Source: Methanomassiliicoccaceae archaeon UBA367 (lineage in GTDB: Archaea; Thermoplasmatota; Thermoplasmata; Methanomassiliicoccales; Methanomethylophilaceae). From it: a stretch of DNA of 7,816 nt. The notes beneath the pieces are model-generated. The model did no database searches and was not told the origin of the DNA. It was given only the letters and a program-made list of their open reading frames with translations. A program made the position numbers and the translations under genes. Below are positions 1-6,747 of this stretch, one piece after another; positions within the stretch are counted from its first letter, which is position 1; each line of letters opens with the position of its first letter. The stretch lies in contig DAXF01000029.1 in the NCBI GenBank assembly GCA_002506255.1, positions 14,011-21,826 on the forward strand. The letters run 5' to 3'.

Positions 1-844
1 TCATCATATCCCTGCATTCCCGGCTCTTTATGTACGCGACGAAGTTCTCGCAGTCCATGTGGGAAGCGGAGCGCACCCTCATGAGGGCGGACCTTCTTCT
101 GAACACCTTGTAGAATTCGGGATCACCGTTCCGGAAGTGCTCGTAAAGACTGTCGTAAGTGGATATCTCGCCCTGTCCGCGCTCATTCTGCTTCGTGAAG
201 CAGACGGAGTTCTCATTCTCCAGATAAAGGTACATCGGTTTCCCGCAGTAGCAGTATCTCCGGCATTTCTCAAACGCACGATATATGAAATCCACGTCCT
301 CGGCGTAACCGCCCTCAGAGAATCTCAATCCGTTATTCAAAAGGAAATCTCTTCTTATTAGCATTGACCATGCCGTTACGGGTACTCTCTCGTGGACCCT
401 CTCCGTAAGGGCCTCCTTGCCGCTCGCCACCAGAGCATCGCATTCCGTATCCGGCTCTTTCGTCTCAGGATCGGAAGAGCGTATGAAATTGCATTGTGCT
501 ATCTCGGCATCGTGCTCTTCTGCCAGAGAATACATGGTCCGCAGGAAATCCGGGTACGGGCGGTCGTCGGCATCCAGGAACCATACGTACTTCCCGGCAG
601 CGGCATCCAGGCCGATGTTCCTGGCTCCCCCCAGTCCTCCCGGTCCCTTCTGCAGGATCGCCCTGAGTTTCCCGGAGACCTGTGCCATCTCTTCGACGAG
701 CTCCGGCGTTCCGTCGGTGGATCTATCATCCACGACGAAGATGACCTCCATGTCACCGAACTCCTGTTCTTCCAGGAAACGGGATATCCTGCGGAGGGTG
801 TCGGATTCGTTATAGGCCGGGATTATGACACTTACGCTTACCAT
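1..844 (-). CDS. Family 2 glycosyltransferase, C-terminus cut by window edge
   Basis: The reading frame is open from an ATG at 844 down to base 2 with no stop, giving 281 codons; the C-terminal end lies outside the window. The start is supported by a GAGG ribosome binding site at 850-853, five bases upstream. The N-terminus is a typical GT-A fold: VSVIIPAYNE at residues 3-13, VVDDRSTDGT at 37-46 for nucleotide-sugar binding, GGARNIGLDAAAGKY at 72-86, and the metal-binding DXD motif as LDADD at 90-94. GGYAEDVDF near residues 178-186 matches the ED region that usually holds the catalytic base. No membrane helix is seen in the visible part, so it should be a cytosolic or peripheral enzyme moving a sugar from a nucleotide donor to a glycan or lipid carrier. 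Donor and acceptor cannot be told. It is transcribed away from the SIS gene. It is more GC-rich than the right half of the window (one 60-base sample, 541-600, is 38/60 GC). Family call is firm; substrate unknown. Confidence 0.93.
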   Translation of the reverse strand, partial: MVSVSVIIPAYNESDTLRRISRFLEEQEFGDMEVIFVVDDRSTDGTPELVEEMAQVSGKLRAILQKGPGGLGGARNIGLDAAAGKYVWFLDADDRPYPDFLRTMYSLAEEHDAEIAQCNFIRSSDPETKEPDTECDALVASGKEALTERVHERVPVTAWSMLIRRDFLLNNGLRFSEGGYAEDVDFIYRAFEKCRRYCYCGKPMYLYLENENSVCFTKQNERGQGEISTYDSLYEHFRNGDPEFYKVFRRRSALMRVRSASHMDCENFVAYIKSRECRDMM

Positions 845-849
845 GATTT

Positions 850-853
850 CCTC
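850..853 (-). promoter_or_regulatory. Ribosome binding site of the GT2 gene
   Basis: GAGG on the minus strand, five bases before the ATG at 844, matches the core of the anti-Shine-Dalgarno complement and fixes the start of the glycosyltransferase at MVSVSVIIP, where the GT-A fold begins. Confidence 0.6.
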
Positions 854-893
854 TTGGTAATATATCCCAGATAGGCGGGTCCGGGGATTAATG

Positions 894-900
894 ATTTATA
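894..900 (-). promoter_or_regulatory. Putative archaeal TATA box for the GT2 gene
   Basis: The minus strand reads TATAAAT here, preceded by the purine-rich AGAAAGCG, which resembles an archaeal BRE. A transcription start about 26 bases downstream would fall near 871, leaving a leader of roughly 27 bases before the ATG at 844, with room for the GAGG site. This rests on motif and spacing only. Confidence 0.45.
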
Positions 901-950
901 CGCTTTCTATCGATTCTGTCGGATTCCGTATCTCCCGGGAACCTGGGAAG

Positions 951-959
951 ATAAATAAA
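951..959 (+). promoter_or_regulatory. Putative archaeal TATA box for the SIS-GT4 operon
   Basis: ATAAATAAA follows GGGAAG, a BRE-like purine run. Counting about 26 bases from the box puts the transcription start near 980, just before the ATG at 988 and downstream of the GTG at 973. The SIS mRNA would then be nearly leaderless, which fits the lack of a ribosome binding site in front of either candidate start. Confidence 0.4.
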
Positions 960-987
960 GGGTCAGGGCACTGTGGTATCAATTAGC

Positions 988-1581
988 ATGAGCGTCCGAA
1001 CATCCAGACTGAGAGAGTATCTTGACGGGGTCGGAGATGCGCTGAAATCCCTTGACACCGATTCCGTTGCAGAGGCATCCATGGCGATAGCGGAGGCGTA
1101 CAGGCGTGATTCCGCGGTTTTCATAATGGGAAACGGGGGCAGCGGTTCTACCGCATCCCATGCGGCCTACGATTTCAATATAGCCGTGTCCGGGAAGCTG
1201 AAGAAGAGGTTCCAGTTCGTAAGCCTCTGCGACAACGTAACCACGCTGCTGGCACTTTCCAACGACTACGGATATGAGAACGTCTTCTATATGCAGATCA
1301 AGGATGTTCTGAAGGAAGGGGACATCGTGTTCTGTATCTCGGGCAGCGGGAACTCGGAGAACGTGGTGAAGGTTGCCGAGTACGCAAGGTCCGTGGGCTG
1401 CAAGGTCATCTCCTTCACGGGATTTGATGGCGGACGTCTGAAGAAGCTCGCAGATTATCCTGTGCATGTGGCTCTGGATGACATGAAGAAGGCGGAGGAT
1501 TGCCACGTGGTCCTGCTGCATGCCATGGCCCGATTCATATCCGAGTCTTTGGAAAAGGATGCGACCGAGTATTCTGTCTGA
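988..1581 (+). CDS. GmhA-like SIS-domain sugar-phosphate isomerase
   Basis: A 197-residue single SIS-domain protein, close to the usual 190-200 residues of phosphoheptose isomerase (GmhA). Visible motifs are MGNGGSGSTASH at residues 47-58, which contacts the sugar phosphate, and ISGSGNS at 117-123, the phosphate loop typical of GmhA. FTGFDGGRLKKLAD follows at about 143-156. GmhA converts sedoheptulose 7-phosphate to D-glycero-manno-heptose 7-phosphate, the first step of activated heptose synthesis. The metal and catalytic positions known from GmhA (His, Glu, Gln, His) align here with His58, Asp62, Glu170 and His178, so two of four are conservatively changed; the exact substrate is therefore uncertain. 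An in-frame GTG at 973 would add five residues. I prefer the ATG at 988 because the putative TATA box predicts transcription starting near 980. It is followed 16 bases later by the GT4 gene (if that starts at 1598), so the two are likely co-transcribed. No kinase or nucleotidyltransferase of the heptose pathway is in the window. It could instead be another ketose/aldose phosphate isomerase. Confidence 0.85.
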   Translation: MSVRTSRLREYLDGVGDALKSLDTDSVAEASMAIAEAYRRDSAVFIMGNGGSGSTASHAAYDFNIAVSGKLKKRFQFVSLCDNVTTLLALSNDYGYENVFYMQIKDVLKEGDIVFCISGSGNSENVVKVAEYARSVGCKVISFTGFDGGRLKKLADYPVHVALDDMKKAEDCHVVLLHAMARFISESLEKDATEYSV

Positions 1582-1597
1582 TTCGGATGGCGATACG

Positions 1598-2623
1598 TTG
1601 ATCGACGTTATTGTTCTGAGGCGCGGGAAGGAGTCAAAGGAAACGGGTGTCGGAGCTTACTCGGATGTTGTCGGATCCGTACTGCAAAGCTCATCTCTCA
1701 GTCACGGAGAGATACGCTTCAAGCTGACGACAGAGGATGGCCACGCAGAATGTCTGAAGTACGGATTCATAGAGCCGCTGCTTTACATCATCAATTCCCG
1801 GTCAAGAATATATCACGCAACGGAGGAGCTTTGCTGCCTCTTCTTACCATTCGTTCGTGGTAAGAAAGTGGTCACATTCCATCATGTCTCAGACAGCAGA
1901 GAGGGCAGATCCAGACTTTTGTATCCCATATGGAAGATGGCTGCGAAAATCGCCGTATCTCATTCGGATATGATCATAGCGATATCGCAGCAGACGAAGG
2001 AGGATCTCATCAGGACGTACGGCATCGATGAGAAAAAGATACGTGTTATGATGCACGGCCCTGCCCCCGAATTCCGCAATCTAAAAAGATCAAGAGAGAA
2101 GACCATAGGATTCGTGGGAACGCTGATAGAGAGGAAGAACATCATCGGCGGGCTCAGGGCATTTAAACTCTTCACCGAGATGCCCGGAACTGAAGGATAT
2201 CGTTTCGTAATATGCGGCGACGGTCCGCTAAGAGGTGAATTGGAATCCGCAGCCGCAGAGTTGGGGATATCGGAAAGAATCGAATTCATTCCCAGAATGA
2301 CCAAAGATGAGCTGATCGAATTCTACAACAGGATATCGGTATTCGCGAATTCGTCGATGCATGAGGGTTTGGGAATGACAGCCCTAGAGGCACAGGCGTG
2401 CGGAGCTCCTGTGGTTTTCTTCAGGGATGCTAGAATACCCGAGGAGGTAACGGTCAATTTCATCCCTTCGATCGATGAGAAGGATTTTGCCGAGAATATG
2501 CTGAGATTGATCAAAGATGAGGAATTCAGGAATTCTCACCTTAAATCAGTCGAGGAAAGGTCTCTGGAGAAAGAATACCCGAAAGCTCTTTTGAATATGT
2601 ACTCTGATTTATTGGAAGATTGA
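1598..2623 (+). CDS. GT4-family glycosyltransferase (GT-B fold), copy A
   Basis: About 341 residues from a TTG start. The first strand MIDVIVLRR and the loop TGVGAY at 16-21 line up with MKVQLIRS and SGIGYY of the paralogue encoded from 3655. Residues upstream of the TTG have no counterpart there, so I chose 1598. In-frame ATGs at 1559 and 1520 would overlap the SIS gene; a weak GGATGG lies seven bases before the TTG. Shared landmarks are HATEE at 73-77, TFHHV at 93-97, AISQQTKEDL at 128-137, FVGTLIERKN at 172-181, CGDGP at 206-210 for the nucleotide donor, and the GT4 EX7E motif at Glu256 and Glu264. No membrane helix is present, so it should act on the cytoplasmic face, using a nucleotide-sugar to extend a lipid-linked glycan. 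It ends tail-to-tail against its paralogue. Sugar specificity cannot be read from the sequence. Confidence 0.92.
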   Translation: MIDVIVLRRGKESKETGVGAYSDVVGSVLQSSSLSHGEIRFKLTTEDGHAECLKYGFIEPLLYIINSRSRIYHATEELCCLFLPFVRGKKVVTFHHVSDSREGRSRLLYPIWKMAAKIAVSHSDMIIAISQQTKEDLIRTYGIDEKKIRVMMHGPAPEFRNLKRSREKTIGFVGTLIERKNIIGGLRAFKLFTEMPGTEGYRFVICGDGPLRGELESAAAELGISERIEFIPRMTKDELIEFYNRISVFANSSMHEGLGMTALEAQACGAPVVFFRDARIPEEVTVNFIPSIDEKDFAENMLRLIKDEEFRNSHLKSVEERSLEKEYPKALLNMYSDLLED

Positions 2624-2626
2624 TCA
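2621..2626. other. Abutting stop codons of two convergent GT4 genes in a TGATCA palindrome
   Basis: The plus-strand gene ends in TGA at 2621-2623 and the minus-strand gene ends in TGA, read from 2626 to 2624, so the hexamer TGATCA supplies both stops and there is no intergenic base. Neither gene has room for its own 3' untranslated region outside the other's coding sequence, so each transcript must end inside its neighbour or run antisense to it. Confidence 0.9.
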
Positions 2627-3655
2627 GAGAAGCTTCCTGTAGACCTTCTCCATCTCCTTAAAATAATCTTCGCCGAAGCTTTCTGCGTAATCGATACCTG
2701 CTCTTGCAAGCCTCTCCGTTTCTTTTTCGTTAGTCAGTATCCGTAAGGCTTGATTGGCCATGTCTTCAGCATTATCGCAGGGGACTGCGGCCACCATTAT
2801 TTCTTGTGGCATATCCGCATCTCTGAAATACAGAACCGGAGTACCGCATTTCTGAGACTCCAGAGTAGTGATCCCGAGACCTTCCAGACTGGATGTGTTA
2901 AGAAGTATCTTACTGCGGTTGTACAGATGGCAAATCTCCTCCTCGGAGATGTTGCTGATCATGTCTACTGACTCCTCCAGACCGTATTTGCGTATATATT
3001 CCTCCACGTCCTGTCTGATAGGTCCGTCCCCGCATATGATCATCTTGTAGTTTTTCAATTCATCATTTTCAAGCATATGACGAAAAACGTCTATTGCAAG
3101 GCCGGGTCTTTTCCGTTCGCATAGGGTGCCGATGAACAGGACAAGGTCCTCCTTCACGACATCGCTCTTGTACATGGAGAGTTTTGGCGGATGTGTTATT
3201 ACTGTTATCTTTTCACTCTGTATCTTCAGAGATTTGATCATGTCCTCTTTGGTCTGATTAGAAATCGCGATGAACTCGTCTGCGAAATGCTTAGCTATGA
3301 AGACCGAGAAATGCCATATGAGATCCCACGTTCTGTGGGTTTCTGTTGGCTTTACGACATGATGGAAAGTAAGCACTTTCCTGCTTCTCGTGAACGGGAA
3401 AAAAACAGAACAGTGTTCTGCGGTGGCATGAACTATATCTACTTTTTTTGATGCCCTGCAGACTCTGAGGAAAGGGTAGACCATATTATCAAGGAAGAGC
3501 GACTTAATTCCCTTTGTACGGTTGACTTCGAAATAGATGGCCTCATATTCAATGTTCGAATCCCTTAGCAAAGCTTCTATGTAATCCGCATAATATCCGA
3601 TGCCCGACTGATTGTCTTCTTTTTCGGCCGCGCTGCGTATCAATTGTACTTTCAT
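2624..3655 (-). CDS. GT4-family glycosyltransferase (GT-B fold), copy B
   Basis: A 343-residue protein starting MKVQLIRSAA. An ATG five codons upstream at 3670 is in frame, but AAGGTGAG directly before the ATG at 3655 is a strong ribosome binding site, and nothing similar precedes 3670. The N-terminal GT-B domain carries SGIGYY at 17-22, HATAE at 76-80, TFHHV at 96-100 and AISNQTKEDM at 130-139. The C-terminal domain has FIGTLCERK at 174-182, CGDGP at 208-212 and the EX7E motif at Glu258 and Glu266. It is a clear paralogue of the plus-strand GT4, sharing most of these blocks and roughly a third of residues by eye. One difference is THPPKL where copy A has MHGPAP in the inter-domain region, suggesting a changed acceptor or donor. 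It lies 45 bases downstream of the flippase on the same strand, probably in one operon. Likely a cytoplasmic-face enzyme of lipid-linked glycan assembly; specificity unknown. Confidence 0.93.
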   Translation of the reverse strand: MKVQLIRSAAEKEDNQSGIGYYADYIEALLRDSNIEYEAIYFEVNRTKGIKSLFLDNMVYPFLRVCRASKKVDIVHATAEHCSVFFPFTRSRKVLTFHHVVKPTETHRTWDLIWHFSVFIAKHFADEFIAISNQTKEDMIKSLKIQSEKITVITHPPKLSMYKSDVVKEDLVLFIGTLCERKRPGLAIDVFRHMLENDELKNYKMIICGDGPIRQDVEEYIRKYGLEESVDMISNISEEEICHLYNRSKILLNTSSLEGLGITTLESQKCGTPVLYFRDADMPQEIMVAAVPCDNAEDMANQALRILTNEKETERLARAGIDYAESFGEDYFKEMEKVYRKLL

Positions 3656-3658
3656 CGG

Positions 3659-3664
3659 CTCACC
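3659..3664 (-). promoter_or_regulatory. Ribosome binding site deciding the start of GT4 copy B
   Basis: GGTGAG on the minus strand ends three bases before the ATG at 3655. It matches the GGTGA core favoured in archaea and lies inside the codons that a start at 3670 would translate, so it argues for the shorter protein. Confidence 0.65.
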
Positions 3665-3700
3665 TTTCATCAGGGAATATTCACGTATATGCGCCAGTTG

Positions 3701-5275
3701 TTATTTGAATAGTCTTTTTGCGAGTTTGGAGGAGGATATGGTGTTCGGGAGAGTGGAAAGAAGCACGGATTTTTCGTTTTCTTTCAGCGTCGGTATCAAG
3801 ATCAGCATATAGATCGAGAATAGAACGATAAATGCCGCTACCAGGCCAAGTATGGAGAGCTTTAATCCGAAGATATGATCGATTGCAAAGCACAAGGCGG
3901 CGCTGATGATGAAGTAGAGGTATCCGTAGATCAGAGGTATGAAATAGCTTCGAATCGGGACGTCTGTTGCTTTAGCTATATACCACGGCATGAAAACACA
4001 GTTCCTGAGGAACATGGATGCAGTCCATGCTAAGGCGACTCCTAGAAGGCCGAGTTCTGTCGCAACATAGAAAACAATGATCAGGCCGATATTCAGTAGA
4101 CCGAAAAGGATTGAGAGAGTCGCCGGTACACGCATACTTTTGTAAGCCATTGTGAGTGTGTAGGCCGGAACTATGGATTGTATGCCAACCATGAAGGCGA
4201 TCATGAGCATTATGACCGGGGAAAGGAACAAGAACTGGGGGCCCACCCATGCAGAGAGTATGTCGTCTATGAACACGAAGACGAATGCCAGAGGGAAACC
4301 GAGCACTATGCCGGTGGCCTTGACTGAGAATCTGGACACCATATTCATGCGCACATGGTCTCCGGAAGAATAGAAATGGTAAATGGGGGGAGCGAAAACC
4401 TCTGAGAATATTATTGTTGAAGATATCACCATGGTGATTATTGAGACCACGATGCCGAAATTCCCACCGGATTCTGATCCGTAGAGTATATTCACCATTA
4501 TGAGGGACATTTGTATGAATAGGAGGTTGCCCAGGTTGTTGATGAGAGTCCATCCTCCCAGGCCGGCCATATCTTTGAAGTAGTCTTTATTGTAACAAGA
4601 TCTTCTGACCCTCAGGTTGGGTTGCACTCTTCTCATGAACAACCATCCAAGGAACATGAAAACGAAGGATGCCAGAAGATAAGAGATCCCAATGTATGTG
4701 ACATCAGGGGCCCTGTATGTAAGAAGCAGGACTATCATCCCGAACTGGAAGATTATGTTGATTGATTTCACGATTCCGACAAGATCCAGTCTGTTGGATG
4801 CGAAGAGGACCATGAGGAAAAGACTGCTCCAGGAGATCACGATGACCGATCCCAGGATCGTGAGGAAGAAGACCTGCACTCTGAGGGGGTCGGACCATGT
4901 TATGTTGAAAAGAGAAGGGGACAACAAAGAAAGAAGGGCAATTACAGGTATTGCGGCAATCGCTATCTTTAGGAGACCAAATAATGCAGTATTGTATACC
5001 CTCTCGGCATCTTTTTGATCATTACGTTGTATTGCCACCGCAAGATAGCGCCCTATTGAGTTGGATATGGCATCAGATATTAACGTTACATATCCGGTCA
5101 TTGAAAGTGCCAAAGGAACAACACTGTATGCGACTATACCGAGCTTCCCGATGAAGAACGGTACCATGAAAAGACCAACAATGGCCGTGAGTATGAAAGG
5201 AAGGAAGTTGAACAATACATTAGGTATTGCTCGCTTGGCAAGACCGGCGGCGGCATCAGAGCGAACATCTTCCAA
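3701..5275 (-). CDS. Wzx-type oligosaccharide flippase (MOP superfamily)
   Basis: A 524-residue, strongly hydrophobic protein with fourteen recognisable membrane segments by eye, the number expected of MOP-superfamily polysaccharide transporters. The order begins with FLPFILTAIVGLFMVPFFIG, followed by a second helix ending at SDAISNSIGRYLA, which resembles the conserved early region of Wzx proteins, and ends with a fourteenth helix near LSILGLVAAFIVLF and a basic tail (LAKRLFK). Family members move lipid-linked oligosaccharides from the cytoplasmic to the outer face of the membrane; in archaea relatives flip dolichol-phosphate glycans for N-glycosylation or surface polysaccharide. The start is a TTG, supported by GAGG seven bases upstream at 5283-5286. 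There is no in-frame ATG before residue 38, which would remove part of the first helix. The GT4 gene follows 45 bases downstream. Glycan specificity cannot be inferred from this protein. Confidence 0.93.
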   Translation of the reverse strand: MEDVRSDAAAGLAKRAIPNVLFNFLPFILTAIVGLFMVPFFIGKLGIVAYSVVPLALSMTGYVTLISDAISNSIGRYLAVAIQRNDQKDAERVYNTALFGLLKIAIAAIPVIALLSLLSPSLFNITWSDPLRVQVFFLTILGSVIVISWSSLFLMVLFASNRLDLVGIVKSINIIFQFGMIVLLLTYRAPDVTYIGISYLLASFVFMFLGWLFMRRVQPNLRVRRSCYNKDYFKDMAGLGGWTLINNLGNLLFIQMSLIMVNILYGSESGGNFGIVVSIITMVISSTIIFSEVFAPPIYHFYSSGDHVRMNMVSRFSVKATGIVLGFPLAFVFVFIDDILSAWVGPQFLFLSPVIMLMIAFMVGIQSIVPAYTLTMAYKSMRVPATLSILFGLLNIGLIIVFYVATELGLLGVALAWTASMFLRNCVFMPWYIAKATDVPIRSYFIPLIYGYLYFIISAALCFAIDHIFGLKLSILGLVAAFIVLFSIYMLILIPTLKENEKSVLLSTLPNTISSSKLAKRLFK

Positions 5276-5282
5276 ATCAATT

Positions 5283-5286
5283 CCTC
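5283..5286 (-). promoter_or_regulatory. Ribosome binding site of the flippase TTG start
   Basis: GAGG on the minus strand sits seven bases before the TTG at 5275. This spacing is what makes the unusual TTG start credible, since the next in-frame ATG would cut into the first membrane helix. Confidence 0.6.
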
Positions 5287-5343
5287 AAAATCTGGATGCG
5301 TGCCGCACTCAAAACAGTTTCCTCCAAAACGTCAGATCACGAA

Positions 5344-5351
5344 TTTAAAAA
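5344..5351 (+). promoter_or_regulatory. Putative archaeal TATA box for the GT-C operon
   Basis: TTTAAAAA preceded by CGAA (5340-5343) matches an archaeal BRE/TATA pair. Transcription would start near 5374, about 27 bases before the ATG at 5401. Read on the other strand the same bases give TTTTTAAA and could also serve the divergent flippase gene, with a leader of about 45 bases. Confidence 0.4.
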
Positions 5352-5360
5352 TCCCGCCAA

Positions 5361-5368
5361 CTATAAAG
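5361..5368 (-). promoter_or_regulatory. Alternative TATA-like box for the flippase operon
   Basis: The minus strand reads CTTTATAG. A start about 26 bases on would fall near 5338 and give a leader of about 62 bases to the TTG at 5275. It competes with the AT-rich element at 5344-5351 as the flippase promoter; sequence alone does not decide. Confidence 0.25.
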
Positions 5369-5400
5369 TATGAATCAATAATGTTACCCGTAAGGTTCCT

Positions 5401-6747
5401 ATGGCGTGCATCAGAGAGCGTTTTGCAGAAAACCAGCTGTTCAGTCGTATGAATGGTACTCTTTTGAAAATCGCAATCATAGGCATTGTAATCCGATTAG
5501 CTCTCATACCATTCGCATTCAGTTTTGATGCCTCGTTCTGGATAATAACCGGTGCGGGGTTTGAGAGCAACAGAACGCTTTACGAATCCGGGAATTTCTA
5601 TTATCTTCCCCCATTCGGATATATATTGGCGGTTCTCACTGCAATATGGTCTCTGTTACCTTTCGAGTCTGGCACACTCGCTTTGGAGCTTGTGTCCGGA
5701 TCAAATTTCTCCTCCGTTCATTATACAATGGTCACATCCTTATCATTCAATCTTTTCTATTCCATTCCGTTGACAATATTCGACCTGATATCCTCCTGGC
5801 TCGTTTACTCGATCGTTTTGGAGAAAACGGACAGCAGGAGGAAGGCCAATTTGGGATTTGCGCTATTCTTCTTGTCGCCTCTGATCATATGGTCATCCTC
5901 AATAGCGTACATGTTCGATTCCTTGTCTGCGATGTTTATGTTAATTACTATTTATGCACTTATGAAAGACCAATACGGTTTGGCCGGTGCGTCACTGGCA
6001 CTTGCGACTTTAACAAAAGTTTTCCCGATATTGATATCCTTCGCGGTTCTGTTGTATGTGATTTCAAAGAATGAGACTATAAGAAGCACCCTCAGGAATC
6101 TGGCAGTTTTCTTATCAGGTTTTGTTGCTTCGGCGATCTTCATAATGTTGCCTGTTTTCCTGAAGGGGGAGATGGGCCGCTCTCTCATCTTCCTGTCCTC
6201 CCGTGCAGAAGAGTCTGCACAGGCCACAGGAGGTTTGAATTTGATCGATCTGATACTTTGCCCAATGCCTGACAAGATCTTTGTTGTCATGCCGTTCTTG
6301 CTGTTCATGATAGTTTTGTCTACCTTTTTGATATTTTTGAGCAAGGGAGACAACGATAAGAAGCTGGTCATGGCCTCTCTTATGTCTGTTACAATGTTTT
6401 TCTTGTTCCCGCCGATATCTACGTATCCTGTAATAGCCATACCTCTTCTGGCTCTTGCGGTGGTGTACTACGGAGAGAAGCTTTGGCTCATACCCTGGGT
6501 TCTTTTTTCGGTTTTGATGCCTATTCACGCAATAGCGATATTTGGAAATACCATACTCTATCCTTTAGCAGCAGGGACTGGTTTATTTGATCTGCAGACC
6601 ATGGTGAACGGATATTATGGTTTCCTTCAAACTCTGTACACTATACAGGGATATACCCTACTGGCACTGTATGTCCCCGCCGTATCATGTCTTGTGATAG
6701 CAGCATATTCTTTCATGAAACCCTATAGGAGCAATCAATATGGATAA
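5401..6747 (+). CDS. Polytopic GT-C type glycosyltransferase (GT39/GT87/PIG-M-like)
   Basis: A 448-residue membrane protein with about eleven or twelve hydrophobic segments. Features typical of GT-C enzymes, which take sugars from polyprenyl-phosphate donors on the outer face, are: a first helix (20-40) ending in an arginine- and proline-bearing segment, RLALIPF; an acidic residue in the first outer loop, FSFDASFW with Asp43, the usual place of the catalytic aspartate; FYYLPPFGYIL at 66-76, like the YxPP motif of these families; IPLTIFDLISS at 122-132; SPLIIWSSSIAYMFDSLSAM at 159-178; and LATLTKVFP at 201-209. Which CAZy family it belongs to I cannot say. The ATG at 5401 has no good ribosome binding site; an in-frame ATG at 5449 (residue 17) is possible and would still keep the first helix. 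Its last eight bases overlap the start of the next gene, so the two are probably translated together. It is clearly T-rich (one 60-base sample, 6301-6360, is 21/60 GC), partly because of its hydrophobic codons. Confidence 0.82.
   Translation: MACIRERFAENQLFSRMNGTLLKIAIIGIVIRLALIPFAFSFDASFWIITGAGFESNRTLYESGNFYYLPPFGYILAVLTAIWSLLPFESGTLALELVSGSNFSSVHYTMVTSLSFNLFYSIPLTIFDLISSWLVYSIVLEKTDSRRKANLGFALFFLSPLIIWSSSIAYMFDSLSAMFMLITIYALMKDQYGLAGASLALATLTKVFPILISFAVLLYVISKNETIRSTLRNLAVFLSGFVASAIFIMLPVFLKGEMGRSLIFLSSRAEESAQATGGLNLIDLILCPMPDKIFVVMPFLLFMIVLSTFLIFLSKGDNDKKLVMASLMSVTMFFLFPPISTYPVIAIPLLALAVVYYGEKLWLIPWVLFSVLMPIHAIAIFGNTILYPLAAGTGLFDLQTMVNGYYGFLQTLYTIQGYTLLALYVPAVSCLVIAAYSFMKPYRSNQYG
6727..6731 (+). 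promoter_or_regulatory. Ribosome binding site of the membrane-anchored protein gene
   Basis: AGGAG inside the last codons of the GT-C gene lies eight bases before the ATG at 6740. The two genes then overlap by ATGGATAA, so ribosomes ending at the TAA at 6745-6747 can reinitiate on the next frame. Confidence 0.65.

Noticed and set aside
392..874. Plus-strand open frame of 160 codons opposite the GT2 gene
   Set aside because: It is the complement of a convincing GT2 reading frame with DXD and other motifs, and its own translation shows no domain-like pattern; GC-rich DNA readily leaves such shadows open.
934..947. CCCGGGAACCTGGG as an RNA hairpin or terminator
   Set aside because: The loop would be only two to four bases, there is no following T run, and it lies upstream of the predicted SIS transcription start; kept only as a weak operator candidate.
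979..1521. Minus-strand open frame of 180 codons opposite the SIS gene
   Set aside because: The opposite strand encodes a clear SIS domain; the antisense translation has no recognisable motif and no ribosome binding site was evident.
988..1581. Naming the SIS gene gmhA
   Set aside because: Two of four metal-site residues differ and no other heptose-pathway gene is in view, so the symbol would overstate what can be supported.
2621..2626. TGATCA at the convergent junction as a terminator or restriction-linked site
   Set aside because: A six-base palindrome is too short to form a hairpin, and no T-rich run follows; overlapping stop codons explain it.
3972..4553. Minus-strand open frame of 193 codons within the flippase gene
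   Set aside because: It is an alternate frame of the 14-helix flippase, with a histidine- and arginine-rich composition typical of out-of-frame reading of hydrophobic codons.
5952..6528. Overlapping minus-strand open frames opposite the GT-C gene
   Set aside because: Their lysine- and arginine-rich translations are what the complement of hydrophobic codons gives, and the plus-strand GT-C frame explains the region.
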